Both the position numbers and the translations under genes were made by a program. A model generated the notes under the pieces. It did no database searches, had not been told where the DNA came from, and saw nothing but the letters and a program-made list of their open reading frames with translations. A stretch of 64,000 bases of DNA from Pleodorina starrii (taxonomy: Eukaryota; Chlorophyta; Chlorophyceae; Chlamydomonadales; Volvocaceae): the NCBI GenBank assembly GCA_030267565.1, contig BRXU01000045.1:508501-572500 (forward strand), read 5' to 3'. Of this stretch, positions 21,932 to 33,277 are shown one piece after another (positions within the stretch are counted from its first letter, which is position 1; every line of letters begins with the position of its first letter).

Positions 21932-23269
21932 TGTAGGATTGCCCATGTTCCCGGAGCAATCGTAGATTGCGAAGGGACTGCATACCCCCAAAAAAATGTG
22001 GTGTCACAAAACGCACTCGTCTTTTGCGACTTCTGGCCACCGAAATATCTAGGAATCTGCATTCTATATTATTGATGGCTGCCTCCGTGTCGGAGAGCCA
22101 GGCACGCCCACGTCGCAGCCATTCAAAGGCGCCATGGACGAGCGACCCACCGGCGCGCGACCACAACGCCTCCAATGAAGTCTTTCAATTGCAGTCAATG
22201 CCGCATTGTAAACAACGTGCATTGCGCGATGCGGCGCGACCTCAGGCGCGGGTCGCAATACATTCACAAACGGATAGCGACCCGAGAGGGTAACTTCAGC
22301 AAATATGTACGCCGGCACATAAACAAAGATGACATGGAATTATGTTGCATATGAAAGTTTGACAAAAGCTCAGTATCAGATAGGTCGCAGCCGGCAGCGG
22401 TTGCAACATGTTCAATGGCCGTAAGGCGGCCTAAAAAATAGGCGTAACGGCATACAATCAGTTCTACTGACATCCCGCTAGGGCATGCTGTAAGCGCGGC
22501 GTCACCGATGGGGTGTCGGTGGTACGACGACGCTTATGATGACGCTCATGACAGCGAAACGCCAAGCATCCGGTGCCAAACTGCATTCGGACAAAGCAGA
22601 CGCCTGCGACAACATTTAGTATAGTGGCAAACTGGGGCCCAGGGCGTACAGTGCTCGTCACACTCATCCTCGGAGCTATGTCGCACCTGTTGTCAATGAG
22701 CGGGACCATGCGGCGTCTGGAAACGAGGCAACACAACACCTTGCCACGCCTCAACATCGCTAGTCGGAATGACTGAGCCGCGCGCCAGTCGTTGTCGAAT
22801 GCCACATCGGAGAGACCGGCAGCAGCCAGCGGGAGGCAGAAGGACCGCTTACGGTAATAGTAAGCACGCGCAGCCGCTCAGGAGGCACTCGAGGGCTTAC
22901 TGGGCCTAGGGCGGGACCAAACAAGGAAGGCATGCCACCCTCGGGAAGGTACGCCAACCCCTCCAGCAGGAAGTCGAGGACCGTTGCCAAACACCGAGAT
23001 ATGGAGACAAGGCTTGGGCCTGCGGCTGCCGGGCAACAGCCCCACACGTCAAGTAACAGAGCCACCGCCCCCGGACACCAAGGTTGAAGGCTCGGCCCGC
23101 GCGGGCCAGGTCAGTCAGCACGACGAGCCTGGGCTTACGGAAAGGACAGGGGTCTCAGGCCAAGGCCACGGGGAGCGGCAGGCGACACGGGAGACGGATA
23201 CCGCCACACACAGGTCGTTCACAACTGTGCACCGTGTGCCCACACCTTGAGGGCAAGTTGCGCGTGGGA
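21932..23269. other. Intergenic region, no gene seen
   Basis: Mixed-composition DNA with only short or unconvincing open frames on both strands. I found no splice-compatible exon chain, known motif or repeat of note before the GC-rich tandem array that begins near 23270. Confidence 0.4.
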
Positions 23270-24010
23270 CCGGTTCCAACGGGGAGGGGCGGCGTGTGCC
23301 ACGGGTATGGCAGCAGGGGGCCCATCTCGTGCGGGGCCGGGTTCGGGGGGAAAGGGTGGTGCGCACCGGGGGGGCTGTAGGCGGGGTGCATCACGCACGG
23401 AATAGGGCACAAGGCAGAAAGGGGAAGCGACACGCACCGCGGGGTCGGCCGAAGAGGGGCGCATCGCGCGCGAGACCAGGTACCAAGGGACCGGGGGGGG
23501 GGCGGCACGCGCCGCTGAGGCATGGTGCACCACGTGCGGATCGAGTCCATGGGGAAACGGGAAAAGGTGGTGCACGCCGCTCGGACAGCAGGAGGGGACG
23601 CAGGGCGCGCGGCATCGAGTACAGGGTGGGAAAGGAGGAGGGTGGTGTGCGCCGCTGGGGTTGCCAGGAGGGGTGCATCGAGCGTGAGACCGAATACCGT
23701 ATAAGGAGAAGGGCGGCGGCGTGCACCACGGGGAGGGCGCACCACGCGAGAGACCGAGCCAGGGGGAAAGGGGGGCGGCGCGCACCGTGGGGTCTGCAGG
23801 GGAGGGGTGCGCCACGCACGGGACCGGGCACTAAGGAAGTGGGCTCCGTGCGCCTCAGGCAGTGAGCGCATGGCAAAGAGGAAAGGGACGGCACGCGTCG
23901 CGGAATCGGCAGGGAGGTGCCGCGTCACACGAGGGTCCGGGCCCAAGGGAGAAGACACAGCACTCGCAGTAGGTCGGTCAGTCAGGGTGCACCGTGCGGC
24001 CGAGAAGGGA
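23270..24010. repeat. Degenerate GC-rich tandem array, about 65-76-bp units
   Basis: At least eight diverged units follow a common plan: GG(C/T)GG(C/T)GYGC(A/G)CC near the start, then (G/C)AGGRGRGGTGC, then a (C/A)GCG(T/C)GAGACCG-like block and an A-rich AAGGAGAAGG-like end. Individual units differ by substitutions and indels. Because the array is strongly purine-rich on the plus strand and very GC-rich, several frames stay open for long distances (for example 24192-23155 on the minus strand). I read these frames as by-products. Confidence 0.7.
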
Positions 24011-24235
24011 CAAGCAGCTTCGAGGGGTACGGGGTGGGGCTCACAGCACACCGAAAAACCCAATACGGGCCAAATGGGGACGGCTAGCATATTTATGGGC
24101 CGGCAGGGCAGCCAGCGCTCACCACAAAGGGCGGGCACGCAGGGGGGGAGGCAACTGTACGGGGCACCGGCACCCCATTTCCTGAGCAACACGCTGCACC
24201 CCTGGAGCTGGAGCTTACGGCGGGCAAGGCTGGCA

Positions 24236-24319
24236 CGGCCGCGGCCGCGGACTCCCTTACGTGCGGCTGCGGCCGCGCACTCCCTTACGTGCGGCCGCGG
24301 CCGCGGACTCCCTTACACG
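24236..24319. repeat. 28-bp tandem repeat, three units
   Basis: The words CTCCCTTAC start at 24252, 24280 and 24308, exactly 28 bases apart, each preceded by a GCGGCCGCG-type block. NotI-like GCGGCCGC motifs recur within it. Confidence 0.85.
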
Positions 24320-25073
24320 CAGGGGGGGGGGCGGATTCCCGTGGGATTTGTGGGAGCGGGGGATTGCGGCCGTGACACCGGCGTGGACGCCCTCTCGCGC
24401 CGGGGCTGCCCCCGGGGCCCGGGATACTTCCTGTTCAGTCATGCCACGGGGTGGTTGCTCTTGGGGCCTGCTTGCCCCAAGTGTTGGCCCTGGTGTTGCT
24501 TGTTGGCCTCTTCGCCTTCCCCATCCTTGTAACATCCCTCGCAGAGGACAAAAACGCACTGCAGGCCACACCCAACACGTGCAAACCCCCTACCCGTCTC
24601 CTGCCGTACCCCCCTCCCATCGCCCGGCGCGACCGTTTCAAATTGCTCCGGGCAGTGTTGCCGCAGGCAACACGTGTCATGTCCGTGCCTGTGAACTGTG
24701 AACTGTGGTGTCCTAACATAGTAGGAAGGGAAGGGAAAAAGTTCGTAGTTCGTATTTTCAGGGGAGGTACGGGTAGTTCGTATCATCTCGGCCAACGGAA
24801 ATACTGCATAAGTAAAAGATTACATTCTTTATTGCACGGTAAATTTATTATAGGAACCCAACATCGCATGAGTAAAAACCAGTTTGGCAGTCTCCATGGA
24901 CCGAGGCTGAGGTCAAACCACGGCCTCTCGGCCTATAATTAATTCCAGAAGATTCATCGTTCCTCAAAGTGGATTTCTGACATGACGGCGTGAAATGAAT
25001 CTTCGTTTCGGCGACCAACTAAGTTTGCATTGCGAACATTCTTCCCGCGACCACACCACAGCAGCTCTGCTAG
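24320..25073. other. Intergenic region, no gene seen
   Basis: GC-rich at the start, AT-richer from 24.7 kb. An open frame at 24451-24942 (+) begins with a hydrophobic run, but it has no codon bias, family motif or splice context that would support a gene. Confidence 0.4.
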
Positions 25074-25855
25074 CCGGTCCGACCGACTTGACGCACACTT
25101 ATGTTACAAAGGTTGCAAGGAGCAAACCATGAGGGGCAAACTGCTGGTTGTTGGACGCCAAGCCGCAAATGCACGCATGATGCAGCGGTCTTCTGCGGGC
25201 CGCCCAACAAGTCCAGTCAGCAACCTAGGGGATGGACTTCTACATTCCCTGCCCTAATGTTAAAGCAGTCAAGCCTCCTCTACGGCGAATACCTCAGTAG
25301 CGAAGCCTGTGCACTCTCGTCGGCAACTGCACGTCGTCGCAACCCTCGCAAACAGTTCCGCTGTCCTTCAATTGGCAAGTCAGCCTGCGTGATGTGTAAA
25401 TGATACACTCCATGTCTACTGTCAAGTAACTTCAGCCAATGCGCTGGCCGGAAGAGTTGCACAGTGCCGAGACGGCGCGCGATGCTGAACATGGGTCGGA
25501 TTGCTGAAGCCGCAGGCATTTCAGGTATAAAGCTCTGGCTGCCTATCAGCAGGAATGTCGACACTCTCACAGTTGACGCCCTCGCCGCTCGCTTTGGAAA
25601 TGCCGTATTTCGGTCGATGCGCACATGCGCTCATGCACCCGGCGCGATGACGCGCTTCGCGCGGCGCCGGCAGGCCTTGCTAACGACTCGGCTAGCAGGC
25701 ATTTCGGGAAACAGCTCTGGCTGTCTATCAGCAGGAATGTCGACACTCTCACACTTCACGCCCTCGCCGCCCTAGCACTCAACTCCACCCGTACGGATTT
25801 AGTGGGGCCCCACCCTTTTTCCGGCTTCAAGGAAGCCGACACCAACCCCTTTGTT
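25074..25855 (+). repeat. 0.78-kb direct repeat, copy 1
   Basis: Almost identical to 28325-29107, from CCGGTCCGACCGACTTGACG to ACACCAACCCC. Inside it, a ~70-bp segment (CTATCAGCAGGAATGTCGAC and flanks) is repeated about 183 bases apart. No terminal inverted repeats or target-site duplications were seen, so the nature of the element (solo LTR, SINE-like or segmental) is open. Confidence 0.85.
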
Positions 25856-27888
25856 TGTCACTTCTTAATATCCTTTTACGTAATTGCCCAGCCATACAGT
25901 AATAAGGTTCGGCACTTGCTGCCCGGACGTCGCATGCATTCATGCATTACGTGGAACGTTTGCGCGTGGGCGGCGCGCGGCACTTAGATACGGTTCGTTC
26001 GGTCACAAACTGGAATAACTAATATATTTAGCTGTCTGCTGTTGTGTATACTGTAGGGCATCATATAGCGAGCCATGTGCAGGATTGTTATCCTTCTTGA
26101 CGTACGGAAGTATCTGCGCGTCGAAAACTAACCATGTCTGCGCGTCGAAAACTGACATTCGCGTGCGTGCATGGCTAGGCTGCAGGAGAATGCTGCAGAT
26201 AGCTAGGCGATCGAGCGCGGCGCGCGGGCGAAGACGGTTGTGGCGCGGCGGGCGGACGGGGTCTCAAGGGGTCCTAACCATTTAGATAACAACCATGACA
26301 GTGTGCAATTCAAACTTATTCCCAGTTCCACAGTCAGCACATTTGTCGGATTTGAATAACGTCCGTCTCACTTCCCGGGATTCGAATCGGCGACGTAAGA
26401 TTTCCATCTTTACGGGCTTCCGAGATAATAATTGGCTGGAAATATTCGTTTGCATAATAATGTTACTAAGCTACTCTATTTAAACACCCCGTCTCCACAT
26501 GTATGACAGCTATTAAAGCTATAATCGTGGTGTGACAAGCGTCGCCCGTTTGTCATTATGCGGCTGAGGATCGTTCATTTGTTATGGGGATGCATGCTGT
26601 GTCAGCAGCAGCCACGCACGCACGCACACCGCTGCTTTCTTTTTGAAACTAATGCGCGCACACATGTGCCGCCGCCCCTCGACCTCGAGACGCATATAAT
26701 CGATCAAGCGCTGTATTTTTTACAAGGGTCCTGCTGATCCTGCTGCTGCGGCTGTGCCACGGCCTGCGCCGGCAGCTGCGGCTTGTGCAGCCCGTCGCGC
26801 CTCTTGTCGTGGTCGGACCGCAGCGCCCAGCCAGCTCGTTGCAGCCGCCCGATCAGCTCCGCCTCCGCATCCAGAGCGGCGCTCTTGCCCCCAGCCCGGC
26901 GGGGGACGACGCAGTAGACGCACTGCAAGTTGGTCTGGTTGCGTTTGCCGCCGCCTGCGATACGGTGGATGGATGCGGCCCGGTGTGTGGGTGTGAGATG
27001 ACGAATGCGCAGCAACAGCAGCAGCAGCAGCAGCAGCCGTGAGCGAGTGTCGTTACGTTTTATGGCGGGCGAAGGCCTTTGTTCTTGTGTCCGGAATTCC
27101 CAGCAGACGTAATTACGTGTGAAGATAGATGGGCTCTGATCCACGTACTTCCAACACAATCAAATCCCAGCCAGCCAGCCAGCCAGCCAGCCATGCATCC
27201 AGCCTCCCTTATCCTCTGTTCTATCCTTTGTTACTTCTTGAGCGCGTGTACGTATACTCCTCACCCGCCAGCAGTTGCCTCCCGGCCGCGCGCCGCTCTC
27301 TGGTCTCTGCTGCCCGGTGCGTCTTGAGCGGTGTCCCGATGTCCTCACTCTCGCCAACATACAGAAGCCCGTCCCACCGCCTGCAGACAGGTATGTGCAC
27401 GCAAACATACACGGGTACCGTATATGCAAACACACGCGTACGCATAGGGTGACGCGCGTGATGAGACGGCGGACGGGCCGGCGGGGGATGGATGGATGGG
27501 GGGTGCGAACTGCAGATCTAAGAAACCGCCGGGCGGCGGGTGTTCGGCGTTCGCACGAAGTTCGGACGAAAAGGGCAGTGCGTTCTGGGGAGCCTAGCTA
27601 CGGCGACCTGGCAGAAACAGGGGTCCGTCCGGCGTTACCATGCGCCGTACAGATCCATACAAATTCGTATGTCGTACATATGTGTGCCGTACATAAGTCT
27701 GTACATGTTCATGCATTCGTGTATTTCGCTGCTGGAATGAAAGGTCAAGCAACCACCTGGAGGTGTCGTGGTACGGCACTCACATCAGCACGTACACGAC
27801 CGCCTCCCCCGCGTGGGCTGGTGCGGGCCGCCACTCGGGCCGGACCCAGTGAAGTTGGCCTGGAGGTGAGAGGTAGATGGAGGGGTAT
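25856..27888. other. Intergenic, repeat-poor to moderately repetitive, no supported gene
   Basis: AT-rich around 26.0-26.6 kb. A minus-strand frame at 27159-26704 contains a poly-Leu run and a CVYC-containing stretch but resembles no family I know. Simple repeats: CACGCA near 26.61 kb, CAG near 27.02 kb and CAGC/CCAG near 27.17 kb. Confidence 0.4.
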
Positions 27889-28086
27889 GACGTACAAATG
27901 TACGGCAGGGAAGGAAGTCATACGTACTAAAGGAAGAACGAAGGAAATCAGGTTGCCATGACAGATAGATCGGAATGTGCAGGAAGTGACGTACAAATGT
28001 ACGGCAGGGAAGGAAGTCATACGTACTAAAGGAAGAACGAAGGAAATCAGGTTGCCATGACAGATAGATCGGAATGTGCAGGAAGT
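27889..28086 (+). repeat. 99-bp perfect tandem duplication
   Basis: The segment starting GACGTACAAATGTACGG at 27889 recurs from 27988, ending with GGAAGT at 28086. The two 99-base units appear identical, so the duplication is recent. It includes a near-palindromic CGTACAAATGTACG core. Confidence 0.9.
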
Positions 28087-28324
28087 GGCGGGGCAGTCCG
28101 GGCGGTGGGGGCAGTGGGGGCGCGCAACCGAACTGGACAGGAGCAAGAGGGATTTTCACAAACAAAAAGCCAAATCGTAACAACTCAGACAACCAACAAC
28201 AAACCAACCAACACGCGTGCGGCCTAACCGTCACTAGCCCATCATCTGCTGGCTGGGAAACCATCCGTGCCCATCGGGCCCATCTGCCTCCCTCGTCGCC
28301 ACCTGCATCGGGCCCGTCTGCTAC

Positions 28325-29107
28325 CCGGTCCGACCGACTTGACGCACATTTCAATTACAAAGGTTGCAAGGAGCAAACCATGAGGGGCAAACTGCTGGTT
28401 GTTGGACGCCAAGCCGCAAATGCAAGCATGATGCAGCGGTCTTCTGCGGGCCGCCCAACAAGTCCAGTCGGCAACCTAGGGGATGGATTTCTACATTCCC
28501 TGTCCTATTGTTAAAGCAGTCAAGCCTCCTCTACGGCGAATACCTCAGTAGCGAAGCCTGTGCACTCTCGTCGGCAACTGCACGTCGTCGCAACCCTCGC
28601 AAACAGTTCCGCTGTCCTTCTATTGGCAAGTCAGCCTGCGTGATGTGTAAATGATACACTCCATGTCTACTGTCAAGTAACTTCAGCCAATGCGCTGGCC
28701 GGAAGAGTTGCACAGTGCCGAGACGGCGCGCGATGCTAAACATGGGTCGGATTGCTGAAGCCGCAGGCATTTCAGATATAAAGCTCTGGCTGCCTATCAG
28801 CAGGAATGTCGACACTCTCACAGTTGACGCCCTCGCCGCTCGCTTTGGAAATGCCGTATTTCGGTCGATGCGCACATGCGCTCATGCACCCGACGGGATG
28901 ACGCGCTTCGCGCGGCGCCGGCAGGCCTTGCTAACGACTCGGCTAGCAGGCATTTCGGGAAAAAGCTCTGGCTGTCTATCAGCAGGAATGTCGACACTCT
29001 CACACTACTTCACGCCCTCGCCACCCTAGCACTCAACTTAACCCGTACGGATTTAGTGGGGCCCCGCCCTTTTTCCGGCTTCAAGGAAGCCGACACCAAC
29101 CCCTTGT
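28325..29107 (+). repeat. 0.78-kb direct repeat, copy 2
   Basis: Second copy of the repeat at 25074-25855, same orientation, with only scattered substitutions (for example TTCAATTAC instead of TATGTTAC near the left end). It directly precedes the tandem haloperoxidase segments. Confidence 0.85.
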
Positions 29108-29262
29108 TTTATACCCGAATTTCCTTCTTCTCAATCCGTGTAACGCTGCAAACTTTTTACAGGATCGCGAGCTAATGTTTGGATCACTGTACGTACATCG
29201 GTCTATGATTTGAAGTCGCTTGCCTTTAGCGATCAGGATAAAGCACTATCAACAATCCGGTT

Positions 29263-29556
29263 TTATACGAGGGATTGGAGTATGCCCAGTTCGGTTAGGC
29301 GAAGGTCGCCATCTGCATTATTGATGGTTCCGTCATCATTAATCGGGTTGATGTGACCGCGTAACGGATTAGCCGCCGAGGGCTTTTGGTAGTAAGCGAT
29401 AACACCATTCCCAGAAGTACACCCGTGACATGATAGGGTGATCAGACAACAACCAGATGCAACCCCCGTGGTTTCCCCCAGCGCCAATGACATAATGGCT
29501 CTGCTGGCGGCAGTACCGTTTTTACCGCATCGATCCCATATGAATAGCCCACACAC
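29263..29556 (-). other. Conserved open frame upstream of haloperoxidase copy 2 (doubtful gene)
   Basis: A 97-codon minus-strand frame, Cys-containing (ASGCCLITLSCHGC), starts about 65 bases from the haloperoxidase ATG and is divergent to it. The equivalent frame is kept at 34913-34581 with a 110-codon length. Many differences between the two change amino acids, so purifying selection is not evident. It may simply be duplicated promoter DNA. No family recognised. Confidence 0.25.
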
Positions 29557-29621
29557 AAGCTCAGCATCACCACATCGGGCCTTTGCACGGTCCTCATACC
29601 TATTATCGAATTGCAGTTACA

Positions 29622-32600
29622 ATGGCGCCCCGCAGGCCCGGTATTGCTGCTGTCGCAGCGCTCGTGTGCATGCTGGCGTTATTTCGCGCAAGCCAAGCTG
29701 CGGTCAGCAGCGTCGTCACCGAATGGATGAACATCGCTCAAGATACCGTCTTGGCTCTTGGCATCGAGCACCAGCAGGCGGCCCGGTTGTACGCGATGCT
29801 CGCGAGCGGTAAGACCAACATGCATGCTGGGTTAGTTTGGGCCAGGAGCCCTTCCTCTCCATCGCAGCTGAGTGGTGGCTATATAATATGAAATGTGGCC
29901 AGCGTGCTGTTGTTGCCTTGTCACTTGTCACGTCCCGCTACTTCACCCTGTTCAGCCGCCGCCGATATTTATTTCCGGCATGCCCGTAGACCTAACCGCC
30001 ACGCTTTGCTTCGCCGGCCGTTTCGCGCAGCTCAATACGACGCCATCGTAGAGGCACAGAAGAGCACTCTTGGTGTATCAGAAACTGCCGCTGCTGGTAA
30101 GTAATCTCCGCTCTGAGGTAGCGGGTACGGTAATATATACAGTAAGCCTACAGCTACACGCAGGCAAGCGCATTTTGTTCCTCTGTCTTTTTGTTTGCAG
30201 GGGATGTATAAATAAATATTTTAATCATGCCTATCTAGCTTACTAACTGCCTTGTCTGAGGTGCCGGTTTCGTTGCTCGCTATTCATCCTGATTCATCCA
30301 TCGACCGGCGGAGCACCCAATTGTCGCTGTCCTTTCCTGCGCGCTGCCAACGGCATTTACCTGTTCGGCCCGTTTACTGCCCCGATACTTGCAGCCATCG
30401 CTAGCCACGCCATCCTGTCCACCGAATTCAACTGGCGCCAGAGCACCGTCTACGATCCCGTCCTGGCTGCCCAGCTGGCGACCGCGGAAGTGAGCGCGGG
30501 CCAAGTCCCCGTCATCAAGAACCTCGTGGCCAACTCCGTCCGGACCATCCTCTCCAAAAGGTGCCGTATCAAATAGACATGCAAACAAACCGGCATGGAC
30601 ACACCGCCGGGCACAATGCTTTCCAAGCTCACTGCCGAACGCCTCTGTTCGCTGCGGCTACGGAGCCCCCAGAACACCATCGTACTACCGAACCTGTCCG
30701 CATTGTGGGTGGTCTCATCGTGCGCGCCTGCGCGTGTTGATTGCCGTGCCTTCATTTCGCGCCCCGACATCGCTGCAGGCTGGTCGACGGCAGCAGCGCC
30801 TTCGCCGACTTCAAGCCCGCCGACAGCTCCCCCGAGAACGTGGGCCGCTACCAGCTGACGCCGGGACAGGTGTGTGGGCGGGCAGGAGGGCGTATGGAAG
30901 GCGCAGGCCAGGCCGCTTCATCTCCCTTTCCCTCCCTCCCTCCCTCCCTCCCTGACCCTCCCTCCCTCCCGCTTGTCCCGCAGGTCTCAGTGCACTACCC
31001 GCAGGTCGCCTCCGCCTCCGGCTTCTATCTGACCAGCAAGGAGATCGACGCCTTCACCGCCAAGATGACCGCATTCAAGCTGGACGACCCGGAGTACGCG
31101 GCGCAGCTGCAGCAGGTACGGCAATACGAATACGACACAGCGGTTCTCTGCAGTACGGCTGTACTACTGCAGGGTTGCGGCTGCGGGGCCATGCGGGTTC
31201 TTGGGAAGAGCGGGAAGCGCGAGTGCACTGGCGGCCCCAGGCTGGGGGTTGTGTCAAAGGCTGGCGGCTGAACAACACGGTTTCATGCCGTCCATCGCGT
31301 GTTAGTAATTGTCGTACGGACGTGCCGCACCTGCTGCAGACCTACTGGCTGGGCTCGGCGACCTCCCCCAACCGTACGGAGTACGACACCGGCTCGGCTC
31401 ACTTCTGGGCCCAGGGAGCTGGTGAGTCTTCAAAGTCATTGTTTTCAAAGTGTACCGATATCAGCGCCCGCAGCGCCAATCGCTCGCTTTGCTCTGTCCC
31501 GCTTCCGCCCCTCTCTCGATTCCTTTCCCCGCCGCCCTCCGTCGAACCGTGTCCCTCCCTGGACCCGCATCCGGACGCACGCAGGCACCAGCACGCTGGC
31601 TGGCTTCTGGGTGAGCGCCGCCATCGCTTTGCTGCCCGAGTCCACACCGCTGCTGGTGCAGGCGAGATTCCTCAAACTGCTCACCACAAGCTTCTGGGAT
31701 ACCTCCGTCGCATGGTGAGTTGTACGATTGTTGTATTGTCGTACCATGTACCATGTCGTACTGCCGGCGAACCTGCTTGTTTAGGCACTTTGTCCCTTGC
31801 GGAAACATCAGGTGTTGCAAGTTTGGGGTGATGCATTGCAGATTCACACTTCGTAGTTGTATGCTACGTACTTGCAGCGCCGCTGATGCGCCGTTGTCTT
31901 AACCGAGGGCACTGAACCGCAAGCGGCACACCCTTACCGATACCGTCTGGTAACAGCCCTCATCAACCAATCCCACCAGGGTGGCTATCTTAAGATATGA
32001 ATATATATTCGGGAGAAAATTTTGGAAATCTGAAGATACTTTTGCCGTTCAAAAAGTTGAAGGTTTAGATAATCCGGCCTCACAGGTGGGCATGATATCT
32101 CCCGGGGCCGTGTTTAGCCGGGAAAATCCCCTCCTAGACAGATCCTGACAGATATTCTCAGCGCTTCTGAGCCAGGAGTATCTCCGGCCGTAGATACTCA
32201 GCAAAATAAGATAGCCACCCTGAATCCCACCCGTCCCACCAATCCCACCCATCGCAGCTGGCGTATCAAGTTCCGGGAGCTGTTCTGGCGCCCAATCACC
32301 GCCATCAGGTCTGTACGTCCGTCGTTCCCATTCAGTCCCCAGCAGCCCATGGGTTTACTCTCGGTCCTCTCGGGCGCACCAGCGGTGGAGGTGATTGACG
32401 CCCGTGGCCCGTCCCCTCACACGTCTCGCCGCGCGCTGCGCTGTTGCCTCAAAACCCAAACCAAACCCACACGTCCCTCCCTACGTCCCCCTTTCCTCCA
32501 TCTCGCGCTTTGTGCTTGCAGTACGGCCCACGGCGCCCGGCCCGCCGACCCCTCCTGGAGCCCCCTCCTGCCCACCCCCACCGACCCCGAGTACATCTCC

Positions 32601-32876
32601 AGCCACACGGCCACCACCGGAGCCGCGCTGTACCTCTTCGAGTCGCACTTTGGCGCCAACGTGCCCTTCTCCGCCGCCTCCCTCTCCGCCCCCGACCTGG
32701 GCACTCGCACCTGGCCCAGCTTCCGCCAGGCGGCGCTGGAGGTGGGCTGGAGCCGCGTGTTCGCGGGAGTACACCTCCGGAAGTCCAACGATGACGGAAT
32801 GGCGCTGGGGGCGACCATCGCCAAGCGCATCCACGCGCGCTTCTTCAAGAGCTCCTCCCTGGAGGACGTGTTCTGA
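29622..32876 (+). CDS. Vanadium-haloperoxidase/PAP2-like secreted protein, copy 2
   Basis: Nine exons: 29622-29808, 30031-30096, 30395-30560, 30779-30869, 30984-31115, 31340-31421, 31585-31714, 32258-32308, 32522-32876. Together they make 1,260 nt and 419 residues, with the same exon lengths as copies 1 and 3. A signal peptide covers residues 1-26 (…RASQA). Vanadate-pocket residues K289 and R296 (K-x6-RP), H330 (SSH), R380 and H386 (SR-x5-H), and the DDGMALG tail motif are present, so the protein looks catalytically competent for the haloperoxidase/acid-phosphatase fold. Intron 7 contains a 246-bp hAT-like MITE without damage to splice sites. TGTAA at 33414-33418 is a candidate polyadenylation signal. 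The first of two tandem genes. Confidence 0.88.
31977..32222 (+). mobile_element. hAT-like MITE, copy 1, within intron 7 of haloperoxidase copy 2
   Basis: A 246-bp element bounded by perfect 16-bp terminal inverted repeats (CAGGGTGGCTATCTTA). It is flanked by an 8-bp target-site duplication AATCCCAC (31969-31976 and 32223-32230). CAGGG-type termini plus 8-bp duplications are typical of hAT transposons; there is no transposase, so it is non-autonomous. Nearly identical to 43206-43451. The orthologous introns of copies 1 and 3 have an empty site. Confidence 0.93.
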
Positions 32877-33016
32877 GCTGAGGATCTGAGGTGTCTGGGT
32901 TCGTCGTCTGAGGCTTTAATTGTTTGATGTGGAGGATGAATCCGAAGCGAGCCAGTCGCGAAGTGCAGTGGCGAAGCTGCATGCGCTGCGAAAGTGTCAA
33001 GTAATAAGTATCCTTC

Positions 33017-33065
33017 GTTTTCACTTGTTTTCACTTGGTTTCACTTGGTTTCACTTGTTTTCACT
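33017..33065 (+). repeat. CACTTG(T/G)TTT short tandem repeat in 3' flank
   Basis: Five 10-11-bp units of TTTTCACTTG type follow the stop of haloperoxidase copy 2. A similar run (about 37983-38041) follows copy 3, so it was duplicated with the segment and may lie in the 3' UTR. Confidence 0.75.
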
Positions 33066-33076
33066 GATGGAGGCTG

Positions 33077-33277
33077 ATGGGGCTGATGCCTGATGGGGCA
33101 CAGCACTTGGCGCACGAGGCGCTGCTACGATTGGCCGATTTGGACGAGCCGAGACGCTGTGCGGCTTTGCGCATGCCCTTCGAGCCCTGCCGTGCCATGT
33201 TTACTGGCTCCGAACTTGCAAATGAATTCGGGCCTGCCGCCATCGCTGCAGTGCCGCGGAGATCACATTGGGTTTGA
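33077..33277 (+). other. Open frame in the 3' flank of haloperoxidase copy 2, shared with the copy 3 flank
   Basis: A 66-codon frame (MGLMPDGAQHLAHEALLRL…) that recurs after copy 3 (38053-38323), where a 15-bp insertion keeps the frame and the 3' end extends it. Composition is protein-like but no family is recognised. It could be part of a long 3' UTR, a small gene or a gene relic. Confidence 0.3.

Noticed and set aside
23155..24192. 345-codon minus-strand open frame with recurring peptide words
   Set aside because: The words follow from the underlying degenerate nucleotide tandem array, whose unit length is variable and often not a multiple of three.
24451..24942. 163-codon plus-strand frame with a hydrophobic start, possible membrane protein
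   Set aside because: Only the first ~30 residues are hydrophobic; the rest is featureless and crosses an abrupt change to AT-rich DNA.
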